A stretch of DNA of 64,000 bases from Chitinispirillum alkaliphilum (GTDB lineage Bacteria > Fibrobacterota > Chitinivibrionia > Chitinivibrionales > Chitinispirillaceae): assembly GCA_001045525.1 (NCBI GenBank), contig LDWW01000015.1, positions 49,313-113,312 of the forward strand, read 5' to 3'. The notes beneath the pieces are model-generated. The model was given only the letters and a program-made list of their open reading frames with translations. It was not told where the DNA came from and did no database searches. The position numbers were made by a program, and so were the translations under genes. Shown here in pieces: positions 53,963 through 62,452 of the stretch; the stretch's first letter is position 1; the number at the start of each line of letters is the position of its first letter.

Positions 53963-55807
53963 TCAATTTGTTACTGCACTGGAAGAGAACTGGATATCAT
54001 GGAGATATTTATACCTTTTACCCAGCTTCAGAAGAGATTCATGGGTACCCTCTTCTGTAATTTTGCCATTTTCGAGTACCAGAATTTTATCTGCATTCTG
54101 GATTGTTGAGAGACGGTGAGCAACAACAAGGGCACTGCGGTGCTGAATGAGATTGTTTATTGCAGACTGAACCAGACGCTCAGACTCGGTGTCCAGTGAT
54201 GAAGTGGCTTCATCGAGAATAAGAACAGAAGGGTTTTTCAGAAGCGCACGGGCAATGGAAATCCTTTGGCGCTGTCCCCCTGAGAGCATCACACCATGAT
54301 CACCAATATTGGTATCAAAACCATCGGGCAGTTTCTGAATAAACTCCATTGCATTTGCTGCCTGTGCAGCATTGACTACCTCCTCCATGCTTGCATTTTG
54401 AAGGCCGTAGGTGATATTATAGTAGATGCTTTCATTAAACAGGATAGTATCCTGAGAAACTATTCCAAAAAGATCCCGAAGAGTACTTAGATCTATATCG
54501 TTTATGTTTTGTCCATCCAGCAGTATGGAGCCGTCTGTGACGGTGTAGAACCGGGGCAGCAGGTCCAGTATTGTTGATTTGCCACTTCCGCTGGCACCGA
54601 CGATGGCGATTATCGATCCCCTTGGAAAGGTGAAGTTGACATTTTTCAACACGGATTCATCTGTGCCGGGATATTTGAAGCTGACATTTGAAAATGTGAT
54701 CTCCTTTTCGAAATCAACCTTTTTTTGTTCAGAGGATACTGACAGAGGTTCGGTTGGCTGATCGAGAACATTAAAGACACGCTCTGCGGCAGCAAATCCG
54801 CTCTGCAGAATTGTATTCACATGGGTAAGCATCTTGAGCGGAGCAAATGTGGAGAAGAGAAAAATCAAAAATCTCACAAAATCCTCTGCACCGAATCCAT
54901 CCTGTGCCAGTACCTGACTTCCCCCATACCATAAAAGAATAATCACCACCGTTACTCCGAGAACTTCGGTGAGGGGGCTGGAGATCGCGCTTACCATTAC
55001 AGATTTGAAGTGTTGTCTGAGAAGCTTTTCATTCTTTTTTCTGAATTTATCTGTTTCAACCCTGTGCATGTTGAACATTTTTACAGCTCTTATCCCATTT
55101 ACTGTCTCATGAAGGATGGAGAAAAGGTCTGACATATGCTCTAAAACCCGTTTGCTTCTCCTGCGAACCGACTTCCCGATGCGCCAGATAACTACTCCAA
55201 GCACAGGGAAAATTATGAAAATAGCCAGTGTCAGCCTCACATTTATGACAAAGAGCATGAAAATGAAAAACAGAACTCTGAGGGGTCCTATAAACAATTT
55301 GTCATAGGTGCTGGTCATGGATGATTTGATTTTGTTTATATCGTTTACTATCAGTGAGGAGGTTTCGCCGGATTTGGAGCGGTCATAGTAGGTGACAGGC
55401 AGTTTAAGTGCATGTGCATAGAGCTGATTTTGCATATCCCTGACAACCGAAAGGTTGAGTCTGCACATAACAAGAGATTTTAAATAGAGAAATATATTTT
55501 TCAGCAAAAAAGTGGATGCCATTATAAAGCAGACAATTCTCAGAGAATGCATGGGGTCTTCATGATAGATCAACTGGTAGGTGTAATATTTGAGCACTTC
55601 GTTGATTTCAGAAAATGTAAACTCCGGCCTTGCCATCTCATGAAAATCAGGGGTGAATAAGGTTTGAACCAGGGAAGCGCTAAACCAGAGTGAAAGACCT
55701 TCAAATGTAACTACAAGCAGGGAAAGAGTCATCGAAACTACTATGAGGAGCCGATGTGCCCAAAGGTAACTCCACATTCTTACATACAACTGAGCTTTTT
55801 TCTTCAT
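53963..55807 (-). CDS. ABC exporter (MsbA-like half-transporter)
   Basis: In this 614-residue protein the transmembrane region with six helices spans about 15-345. The nucleotide-binding domain has Walker A GASGSGKST, signature LSGGQRQRISIARALL, Walker B VLILDEATSSLD and the switch VAHRLSTI. It functions as a homodimer. MsbA-like export of lipid A or another lipid is plausible, but drug or peptide export cannot be excluded. Confidence 0.9.
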   Translation of the reverse strand: MKKKAQLYVRMWSYLWAHRLLIVVSMTLSLLVVTFEGLSLWFSASLVQTLFTPDFHEMARPEFTFSEINEVLKYYTYQLIYHEDPMHSLRIVCFIMASTFLLKNIFLYLKSLVMCRLNLSVVRDMQNQLYAHALKLPVTYYDRSKSGETSSLIVNDINKIKSSMTSTYDKLFIGPLRVLFFIFMLFVINVRLTLAIFIIFPVLGVVIWRIGKSVRRRSKRVLEHMSDLFSILHETVNGIRAVKMFNMHRVETDKFRKKNEKLLRQHFKSVMVSAISSPLTEVLGVTVVIILLWYGGSQVLAQDGFGAEDFVRFLIFLFSTFAPLKMLTHVNTILQSGFAAAERVFNVLDQPTEPLSVSSEQKKVDFEKEITFSNVSFKYPGTDESVLKNVNFTFPRGSIIAIVGASGSGKSTILDLLPRFYTVTDGSILLDGQNINDIDLSTLRDLFGIVSQDTILFNESIYYNITYGLQNASMEEVVNAAQAANAMEFIQKLPDGFDTNIGDHGVMLSGGQRQRISIARALLKNPSVLILDEATSSLDTESERLVQSAINNLIQHRSALVVAHRLSTIQNADKILVLENGKITEEGTHESLLKLGKRYKYLHDIQFSSSAVTN

Positions 55808-55897
55808 ATATTTGTTTCGGATTTAAGTCAAATTACGGACAACCCACCAGAATGGTAAGTTGTCCTTTTGGATACTTCAAATGTTATTCAGGCAGGA

Positions 55898-56620
55898 TTA
55901 CTCTTTTTTGTCTCCTCCCCACACGAGGATCGATCCGCAGCTCTCACACAACAGCATGCGGTTTCCACGTACAATTTCATTATAAAGCTGAGGTTCCAGA
56001 ATTTTATAGCACACAGTACATGTTTTTGAATCACTGACGACGCTCAATGCCTTGCCTGTTTTACGTTTTTTTCTGATATTGTCATAGACCCGCAGTATTT
56101 GAGGAGAGATCTGAGGGACTATCTGCTCTCTCTCTTTGTTTATTTCCGTGATAATAGAATCAATTGCATCTATTTTTGACTGCAACTCCTCTATTTTGGG
56201 TTCGTTTTCCTTTTTTATATTCTCCAGTTCCTCTTTGGCATTTTCAACAGCAGAAGAGAGGAGCTCGACTTCATTTTCCTGTGCCTTAAGTTTGCTCTCA
56301 GAATTGGCCAGGAGGCTTTTCTGTGTTTCAATCTCCAGATGAACCGCATCGTACTCGCGGTTTGTTTTGATTGAATTTAAACGTTCCTGACTGCTGTTGA
56401 GAGATTCTTGGGCTGAAGAGATCTGCTGGGCGATACTCTCTTTTTCGGATGCCGTTTTTTCGAGTTTTATCTGTGCTGAGCTAAACTCTTTTTCCGCTTT
56501 CGCTATGGCTGATTTCAGCTCTAAGACAGCTTCCGGATACTGTTGTTGTGCATTTTCCTGCTCTTTAACACGCAAATCTATCTCTTGTAAGTCGATTAAA
56601 AGTTCTAAGTCTTTAAGCAT
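55898..56620 (-). CDS. Coiled-coil protein with C4 zinc ribbon
   Basis: In this 240-residue protein, residues 1-170 form a long coiled coil (LQEIDLRVKEQENAQQ and LKAQENEVELLSSAVENAKEELEN). The end carries CTVCYKILEPQLYNEIVRGN and LLCESCGSILVW, a CxxC pair for one zinc. It resembles the CT398/DUF164-type proteins. In Chlamydia, CT398 binds sigma54 and type III components, which is interesting given the sigma54 activator in this window, but function here is unknown. Confidence 0.85.
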   Translation of the reverse strand: MLKDLELLIDLQEIDLRVKEQENAQQQYPEAVLELKSAIAKAEKEFSSAQIKLEKTASEKESIAQQISSAQESLNSSQERLNSIKTNREYDAVHLEIETQKSLLANSESKLKAQENEVELLSSAVENAKEELENIKKENEPKIEELQSKIDAIDSIITEINKEREQIVPQISPQILRVYDNIRKKRKTGKALSVVSDSKTCTVCYKILEPQLYNEIVRGNRMLLCESCGSILVWGGDKKE

Positions 56621-56657
56621 ATTACCTCCGGAAATACTATTGTAAGATCGTAATCAG

Positions 56658-56687
56658 AAAAAAAAAGCACCTCCCATGGGAAGTGCT
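56658..56687 (-). terminator. Intrinsic terminator for the minus-strand tRNA
   Basis: On the minus strand AGCACTTCCC (56687-56678) pairs with GGGAGGTGCT (56675-56666), followed by at least eight Ts. It is 92 bases downstream of the tRNA 3' end. Confidence 0.85.
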
Positions 56688-56778
56688 TCTGCTATGTTTT
56701 ATTAGTAAGTCGTATCGTGATTTTGCTGTTCCGCAAACTTTGGAAGTTTGCAAATATTCCTCCTGATAAAGATTTTAA

Positions 56779-56852
56779 TGGGCCCACTAGGACTCGAACC
56801 TAGGACAAACGGATTATGAGTCCGCTACTCTAACCGACTGAGTTATGGGCCC
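56779..56852 (-). tRNA. tRNA with anticodon CAU (Met or lysidine-modified Ile)
   Basis: The acceptor stem is GGGCCCA with TGGGCCC and discriminator A at 56779. Anticodon stem GCGGA/TCCGT encloses loop CTCATAA with anticodon CAT. The sequence ACTCATAATC resembles tRNA-Ile2, but elongator Met is not excluded. CCA is not encoded. Confidence 0.93.
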
Positions 56853-56963
56853 TTGAGTTGAAAATATAATTTTTCCCTGCATCGGTAGCAATAGACAAAT
56901 TGAATGTTTGATTTAAAAATCCATTTTTTTTCGTATTTCCTCTTTTTAATGTATTTTTAGCAG

Positions 56964-57623
56964 ATGATGACTAAAATGCAAAGGGCAAATAAAAGATTTT
57001 TCGATATAGTAGTCTCAGCTCTTGGGCTTGTTGTTTTTTCACCCCTGATGGCCATTATAGCCGTCTCTATCTGGGTAAGCTCTGGAAGGCCACTGTTTTT
57101 CTCACAGCTGAGAGTTGGAAGAAATGGCAGATTGTTCAAGTGTCACAAGTTCAGAACGATGCACCAGGGGGCTCAAAAGCAGGGGACTGTCACAAGTTCA
57201 TCTGATAACAGATTTACCGCTGAGGGAAAATTTCTCAGAAAGTTTAAACTGGATGAACTGCCGCAGTTGTGGAATGTTCTCACCGGAAAAATGTCTTTCG
57301 TTGGACCCAGACCCGATGTTTCGGGGTATGCTGATGCACTTGAGGGTGAACAGAGAAAGATCCTCACCCTCAGGCCTGGTATAACCGGACCCGCTTCGAT
57401 CTATTTCAGACATGAAGAGCATATACTTTCCCAGACTCAGGAACCGTTGAAAACCAACGACACGCTGATATGGCCCATAAAGGTAAGAATAAATTGTAAA
57501 TATATCGATCAGTGGTCATACTCTAAAGATATCGGTTATATTCTTATCACCGTTTTTCCCTTCCTGAATCGTTGGTTCAGGTTAATACAACCTTCGCCGC
57601 TTAACCTTGAAGAGGTAGAATAG
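56964..57623 (+). CDS. Initiating phosphoglycosyl transferase (bacterial sugar transferase)
   Basis: The 219-residue membrane enzyme transfers a sugar phosphate to undecaprenyl phosphate and starts glycan or O-antigen assembly. One re-entrant or transmembrane helix (FDIVVSALGLVVFSPLMAII) precedes QLRVGRNGRLFKCHKFRTMH, KLDELPQLWNVLTGKMSFVGPRPDV and LRPGITGPASI. It has the compact PglC-type length. It adjoins the aminotransferase gene without a gap. Confidence 0.93.
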   Translation: MMTKMQRANKRFFDIVVSALGLVVFSPLMAIIAVSIWVSSGRPLFFSQLRVGRNGRLFKCHKFRTMHQGAQKQGTVTSSSDNRFTAEGKFLRKFKLDELPQLWNVLTGKMSFVGPRPDVSGYADALEGEQRKILTLRPGITGPASIYFRHEEHILSQTQEPLKTNDTLIWPIKVRINCKYIDQWSYSKDIGYILITVFPFLNRWFRLIQPSPLNLEEVE

Positions 57624-58760
57624 ATGCACCCCCAGAAAAGAATCTTTCTCTCCGCCCCTCATATGAGCGGAAAAGAGCGGGAATATGTCCTGAAAGCATT
57701 TGACTCAAACTGGATTGCTCCCGTAGGGCCGGATATCGATACGTTTGAAAAGGAGATAACAGAGTATACAGGGGCAAAGTGTGGGGCTGCGGTTTCTTCC
57801 GGCACCGCGGCAATACATCTGGCTTTGATGCTGCTTGGGGTTGAAGCAGGGGATGAGGTGGTGTGCTCTACTTTCACTTTTGCAGGAAGTGTCTTTCCTG
57901 TTCTCTATCAAAGGGCTGTACCTGTTTTGGTGGATAGTGAGAGGGAGTCCTGGAATATGGATCCCAATCTTCTTGAAACAGCCGTTAAGGAGAGAGTGAA
58001 AAAGGGGAAAAAGCCAAAAGCTTTGATTGTCGTTCATCTGTATGGGCAAAGTGCAAATATGGATTCGGTTCTTGAAATCGCCAACAGATATGAAATACCG
58101 GTTGTGGAAGATGCTGCAGAATCACTTGGAGCCAAATACAGGGGAAAACACACCGGAACATTCGCAAGATTCGGTATATTCTCCTTTAACGGAAACAAAA
58201 TTATAACCAGTTCCGGTGGTGGAATGCTTGTTGGTGTTTCTGAAGAGGATATAGGAAAAGCACGCTATCTGGCCACTCAGGCCAGAATTCCGGCCGCTCA
58301 CTATGAACACAGAGAGATTGGGTATAATTACCGCATGAGTAACATTGTGGCAGCCATTGGGAGAGGGCAACTGGGGGGCATTGATAAGAGAGTGGAACGA
58401 AAAAGAGAGATTTTTGATCTGTATAAATCTGCCTTAGAGGATATCGATGGTGTGGATTTGATGCCTGAACCGGTTTGGAGCAGATCAAACCGCTGGCTTA
58501 CCTGTATAACTTTGGATCCTTCTAAAGTCAAACTGACTCCTGAGCAGATTCGGATTGCACTTGAAAATGAAAATATTGAGAGTCGTCCCTTGTGGAAACC
58601 TATGCACCTTCAGCCGGTTTTTGCAAAATACCCTGCATATACAAACTCTGTCTCAGATGAGCTGTTCCACAAGGGACTCTGTTTACCCTCCGGAACAGGT
58701 ATGGATAGAGCGGATCTGATTCGTGTAATTGAGAGTTTGCGTAAAACTTTGTGCAGCTGA
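57624..58760 (+). CDS. DegT/DnrJ/EryC1-type PLP sugar aminotransferase
   Basis: The 378-residue aminotransferase has GTAAIHLAL and FTFAGSVFPVLYQRA, Asp in VVEDAAESLGA and the PLP lysine in FSFNGNKIITSSGGGM. It resembles EpsN/PglE enzymes that make 4-amino-4,6-dideoxy-N-acetyl sugars. The ATG directly follows the transferase stop, so the sugar made may be the one transferred. The partner dehydratase and acetyltransferase are not in the window. Confidence 0.92.
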   Translation: MHPQKRIFLSAPHMSGKEREYVLKAFDSNWIAPVGPDIDTFEKEITEYTGAKCGAAVSSGTAAIHLALMLLGVEAGDEVVCSTFTFAGSVFPVLYQRAVPVLVDSERESWNMDPNLLETAVKERVKKGKKPKALIVVHLYGQSANMDSVLEIANRYEIPVVEDAAESLGAKYRGKHTGTFARFGIFSFNGNKIITSSGGGMLVGVSEEDIGKARYLATQARIPAAHYEHREIGYNYRMSNIVAAIGRGQLGGIDKRVERKREIFDLYKSALEDIDGVDLMPEPVWSRSNRWLTCITLDPSKVKLTPEQIRIALENENIESRPLWKPMHLQPVFAKYPAYTNSVSDELFHKGLCLPSGTGMDRADLIRVIESLRKTLCS

Positions 58761-58781
58761 ACCTCGCTCAGTGAAATGTGT

Positions 58782-59015
58782 TTACAGAAAATCTTTTCGC
58801 TTATCGTTTTTGATTCTGCCAAAAAGGAAATAGGTGATCGGGCCTATAATGTCTATAAATGATATAAGTACCCAGTATACCTTTTTTCCCCTGATCAGAT
58901 GAATCGGACGTTTTTTTATACTGACGAGAGCAGAGATAAGCAATGTGATACCCACGGCTGCAATTATCAAAAGTGAGGATTTCTTAAAAGAAAAATCGGG
59001 TTTAGGGACAATCAT
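58782..59015 (-). CDS. Small two-TM protein, PLDc_N-like
   Basis: In this 77-residue protein two membrane helices (LLIIAAVGITLLISALVS and YWVLISFIDIIGPITYFLFG) and the pattern WxLISFxDIxGPIxYFLFGR match the phospholipase D N-terminal/PLDc_N family. Function is unknown. It lies just downstream of the Yip1-like gene. Confidence 0.75.
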   Translation of the reverse strand: MIVPKPDFSFKKSSLLIIAAVGITLLISALVSIKKRPIHLIRGKKVYWVLISFIDIIGPITYFLFGRIKNDKRKDFL

Positions 59016-59040
59016 TTCAGTTTTCTCCTTAAATGTCAGG

Positions 59041-59562
59041 TCAAAAATTCTGGACTGAGAAAAGAATTAATCCAAGCAACAGTATCTGCAAAAACCATCC
59101 ACCCAAACACACCATCAGACTTCTTAGAGTTGTGGTGTAATCCAGAGCCTGTCTGGCTGCAACCACCATTGCCGCAAACATCCAGATTGCTACAATGAAA
59201 AATAATGTTTCCCTGAGTGGTTGGTAAACACCTGCAATTCTTATTATGCCGGGTGAAGCAGAAAATCCAATGGTACGCAGGAGTTGTCCATAGTCTGCCT
59301 CGGTTTGTGGTTGGGGGAAAAGTTTTGCTCCTATAATATATATAAAGAATGCCCAAAGAACCCATCCGATAAATGCCCCCAGGGTATTGCTGAGCAGATT
59401 TAAGGGATCGGCGGGAGTCGCACTTCCCAGGCCTGCTGCGAAACTGGATAGTATAACAACTGCCACCGCATGTGTTATGGAACTTTTATCCGCTTCAACT
59501 TCTTCATAAAGATTGGCCTCCAGTTTTGAGGCTCTGATGATTCTGGAGAGAAAAAGGTTCAC
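59041..59562 (-). CDS. Yip1-family membrane protein
   Basis: In this 173-residue protein, after a soluble N-terminus (about 1-30) there are four to five membrane segments (AVAVVILSSFAAGL, WVLWAFFIYIIGA, LFFIVAIWMFAAMVVAA, FLQILLLGLILF). The fragment DYGQLLRTIGFSASPGIIRIAG is typical of bacterial Yip1 proteins. Function is unknown. Confidence 0.8.
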   Translation of the reverse strand: MNLFLSRIIRASKLEANLYEEVEADKSSITHAVAVVILSSFAAGLGSATPADPLNLLSNTLGAFIGWVLWAFFIYIIGAKLFPQPQTEADYGQLLRTIGFSASPGIIRIAGVYQPLRETLFFIVAIWMFAAMVVAARQALDYTTTLRSLMVCLGGWFLQILLLGLILFSVQNF

Positions 59563-60070
59563 TATTGAAAACTCCGGGTGTTTTGTTTTTTAAGCGGTTT
59601 TGAAAGGAATCTGTTAAACATGGTTCAAAAATCATGCCCGGAAAAACCGTTCGCCGGCAAAACTGTGTTCCCAAATAGAAATATCTGAAAGTAAGAATGT
59701 GATTTTTCGCCCTTAATCTTATAAGCTCCACTCCATCTCCGGTCCCGGAGTTATGCAAAATAGTGCAAACAGGGGGAATAATTTATTTTTACATGGATTG
59801 GCGCATCTCTTGAGGTGAAATAATAATTGTAGAGTTTGAGGTACGGAATAATTTGGAGCACATTTGTTTGATTCGCTGGTTTCCAATCTTTGTTCAGGGG
59901 AGGAATAATTTCTACGGGTTTATGTTTTTTTAAATATGGGTCGCTTATTTTCGAAATAAGAAAAGAAACATGTATAAATGTTGGGCTGAGTGTGGTTGGG
60001 ACATGATTGTCAGAAAATGATAAAATCAAGTGATACCAGCCGCTTAAGTCTTCACCGAAAGGAGAACTGA
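59563..60070. other. Intergenic stretch without a supported gene
   Basis: About 500 bases hold only ORFs that lack ribosome sites and recognisable domains. The largest (59751-60167, minus) overlaps the start of the well-supported 63-residue gene on the other strand. No RNA gene or clear terminator was identified. Confidence 0.5.
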
Positions 60071-60262
60071 ATGAGTAGACACGATATACCAGGGCGGTTG
60101 GAAAAAGAACGAGTTCGTAAAACATCCAAAAAAGCCAAAGGAATACCTTTTCTCGGCGGGAGACCAAAACGGGATGCTGTAATAGGCTCAGATGACATAA
60201 CTAATCTGCTTATCGCTCTCTATGCCAGCAGATCGTTTGAGGAATTTCTGAAAACAACCTGA
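60071..60262 (+). CDS. Small basic protein of unknown function
   Basis: The protein has 63 residues. AAAGGAG lies six to seven bases before the ATG, the main support for translation. The first 40 residues are basic (GRLEKERVRKTSKKAKG) and the last 20 acidic-hydrophobic (SDDITNLLIALYASRSFEEFL), suggesting a short helical tail that could bind a partner. It is convergent with pilT. No family was recognised. Confidence 0.55.
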   Translation: MSRHDIPGRLEKERVRKTSKKAKGIPFLGGRPKRDAVIGSDDITNLLIALYASRSFEEFLKTT

Positions 60263-60275
60263 CTATAGTGGTACT

Positions 60276-61379
60276 TCAGCTAATCATCCAGCGCCTGTCT
60301 GAAGTACCCTGTACTCCTTTGACCTGAAGCTCAAAGTCATCGGGGTTGCTGGCATTATGCTTGGCACACTCAAAAGAGATTAGGTCTTCATTGTACAGGT
60401 GCAGGAGTGATTGGTCGAAAGATTGTGAGCCGTACTGCGATTTCCCCTCGCTTATAGCGGTCTTTATCAAGTGACTTTTTTCGGGAGTGTGAATATATTC
60501 AGAAATCGCCGCATTGCTGATAAGAATTTCCGCTGCCGGTATGCGACCTGAATTGTCCTTTTTGGGCAAAAGGCGCAAAGAGATCACACTCACCAACACA
60601 TTAGACAGTACAAGACGGGTTTGGTCGTGCTGGTGAGGCGGGAAGAAGGAAACAATCCTGTTGATTGTCTCCAACGCATTCATTGTATGAAGCGTACTCA
60701 TCACCAGATGCCCGGTATCCGCTGCACTTAGGGCTACTTCCATGGTTGACTTGTCTCTGATCTCTCCGATTAGAAGAATGTCTGGATCCTGGCGAAATGC
60801 TGCTTTTATCCCCTCTTCATAACTTACCGTATCAGTACCGATTTCCCGCTGAGCAACAATCGACTTTTTATCCCTATGCAGAAACTCAATAGGGTCTTCA
60901 ATGGTGATGATATTTGATGAGACATGTTCGTTTATATGATTTATCATCGATGCAAGCAGGGTTGATTTCCCGCTTCCTGTTGTACCGGTCACAAGTATCA
61001 GGCCCCGTTTTCTCAGAGATATATCGAGTATTACCTCTGGAAGAGAGAGGTCTGAAAATTGGGGTATAGTTGTTTTTACGGAACGGATTGCCAGTGCCGG
61101 TGAATTCCGTTGCATGAACGCGTTGATTCTGTATCTTCCCACCCCCCTTAATCCCAGTGCAAAATCGACTTCACTGCCATTTTGCTTGAACTCAGGGTAC
61201 TTGTGAGCTGGTATTATAGACTTAAGCATCTGGTTCATTTCTTCGGGTGTGACCGGGTCGAGTGCTGCTTTATAGAGACTCCCATTAATTCTGAATATTG
61301 GTGCTACTCCGCATCTGATATGAAGGTCGGAGGCATTTTTTTCCGTCATCGTCTTTAGAAGAGAATTGATATTTATCAT
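60276..61379 (-). CDS. pilT: Type IV pilus retraction ATPase PilT
   Basis: The 367-residue hexameric ATPase disassembles pili. It has NASDLHIRCG at the N-terminus, Walker A GTTGSGKSTL, the Asp box ITIEDPIE, Walker B DPDILLIGEIRD and the His box GHLVMSTLHTMNA. Length is typical. It overlaps the M24 peptidase gene by four bases. No other pilus gene lies in the window. Confidence 0.95.
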   Translation of the reverse strand: MININSLLKTMTEKNASDLHIRCGVAPIFRINGSLYKAALDPVTPEEMNQMLKSIIPAHKYPEFKQNGSEVDFALGLRGVGRYRINAFMQRNSPALAIRSVKTTIPQFSDLSLPEVILDISLRKRGLILVTGTTGSGKSTLLASMINHINEHVSSNIITIEDPIEFLHRDKKSIVAQREIGTDTVSYEEGIKAAFRQDPDILLIGEIRDKSTMEVALSAADTGHLVMSTLHTMNALETINRIVSFFPPHQHDQTRLVLSNVLVSVISLRLLPKKDNSGRIPAAEILISNAAISEYIHTPEKSHLIKTAISEGKSQYGSQSFDQSLLHLYNEDLISFECAKHNASNPDDFELQVKGVQGTSDRRWMIS

Positions 61380-62452
61380 AAGTCTAACTCTGTGAGCTCA
61401 CGTGGTGAGTGGGTTAAAAGTTTCGATCCTTTATTGCTGACTGCAACCATATCTTCAATTCTAACACCTCCGAGTGTATCGACATATATTCCCGGTTCAA
61501 TGGTGATAACTGTGTTTGTCTGGAGGATAAGTTTATTTGTTGAGTTGATTCTTGGATTCTCATGCACTCTGAGGCCTATGCCGTGTCCGGTTGCATGGCC
61601 AAATGTTTCACCGTAACCTGCGTCTGTAATTATTTTTCGTGCGCTTAAATCTATGCTTTTACATCTCTTTCCGGCCTCAACGCTCTTTCTTGCCATACTT
61701 TGCGCAGTGTAGACAATATGGTAAATTTCTTTCTGCTTGGGTGAGGCTTTACCTGCAACAATGGTTCTGCTCATGTCAGATTTATAACCATTTACGGAAC
61801 AGCCGAAATCAAAAAGGATGAAATCACCTTTTTTAAGTTTCTGCTTTCCGGGTTTGCCATGTGGTAATGCAGCTCTTTTTCCAAACAACACAATGGTTTC
61901 AAATGAGGGCCCTTCCGAACCAAAGTCATCACATAGTCTTTCGAGTATTTTGGCAAGCTGCATTTCCGACATTCCTTCTTCAATCCTGTTTAGAACCTCG
62001 CTGAATGCGGAGTCTGCGATTCGGGCCGCCTTCTCCATATGCTTTATTTCTGTTTGGGTTTTTTGTAATGAAAGAGAATTGATTTGCTGTGAAAATTTCA
62101 CAAACTTAACACCCCTGCATGCTTTTCTCAAATCTCTGTATTGATCCACAGTGATTACATTTGTCTGAATCCCTACACTGCTTCCCTTTGGGATATGCTG
62201 TGACAGAAAGCCGAAATTTTCCTTGTCAATCAGCATGAATTCCCATTCAGGATTTTTGGAGCAGAATTTGTGAGCCGCACTTTTATACCTGAAATCAGAA
62301 AATAGCACACTTTTACTTTCTGAAACGAGTAGTATAACATTTGATGATTTGAATCCGCTTATATATTCAATATCTATACAATCGGTAATCAGTGCGTGGG
62401 TGCAGTTGTGCTCTTCCAACTGCTCTTTTAATAGATGTATTCTAAGAGTCAT
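61376..62452 (-). CDS. Xaa-Pro aminopeptidase family (M24B) peptidase
   Basis: The 358-residue cytoplasmic metallopeptidase has a creatinase-like N-domain (about 1-130). The pita-bread catalytic domain keeps all five metal ligands: Asp in FDFGCSV and SDMSRT, His in GHATGHGIGL, Glu in TIEPGIYV and VRIEDM. It cleaves dipeptides or X-Pro bonds. It overlaps both neighbours by four bases. Confidence 0.93.
   Translation of the reverse strand: MTLRIHLLKEQLEEHNCTHALITDCIDIEYISGFKSSNVILLVSESKSVLFSDFRYKSAAHKFCSKNPEWEFMLIDKENFGFLSQHIPKGSSVGIQTNVITVDQYRDLRKACRGVKFVKFSQQINSLSLQKTQTEIKHMEKAARIADSAFSEVLNRIEEGMSEMQLAKILERLCDDFGSEGPSFETIVLFGKRAALPHGKPGKQKLKKGDFILFDFGCSVNGYKSDMSRTIVAGKASPKQKEIYHIVYTAQSMARKSVEAGKRCKSIDLSARKIITDAGYGETFGHATGHGIGLRVHENPRINSTNKLILQTNTVITIEPGIYVDTLGGVRIEDMVAVSNKGSKLLTHSPRELTELDL

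Noticed and set aside
59751..60167. 138-codon minus-strand ORF
   Set aside because: It has no ribosome site, no recognisable domain, and overlaps the start of the better supported 60071-60262 gene.
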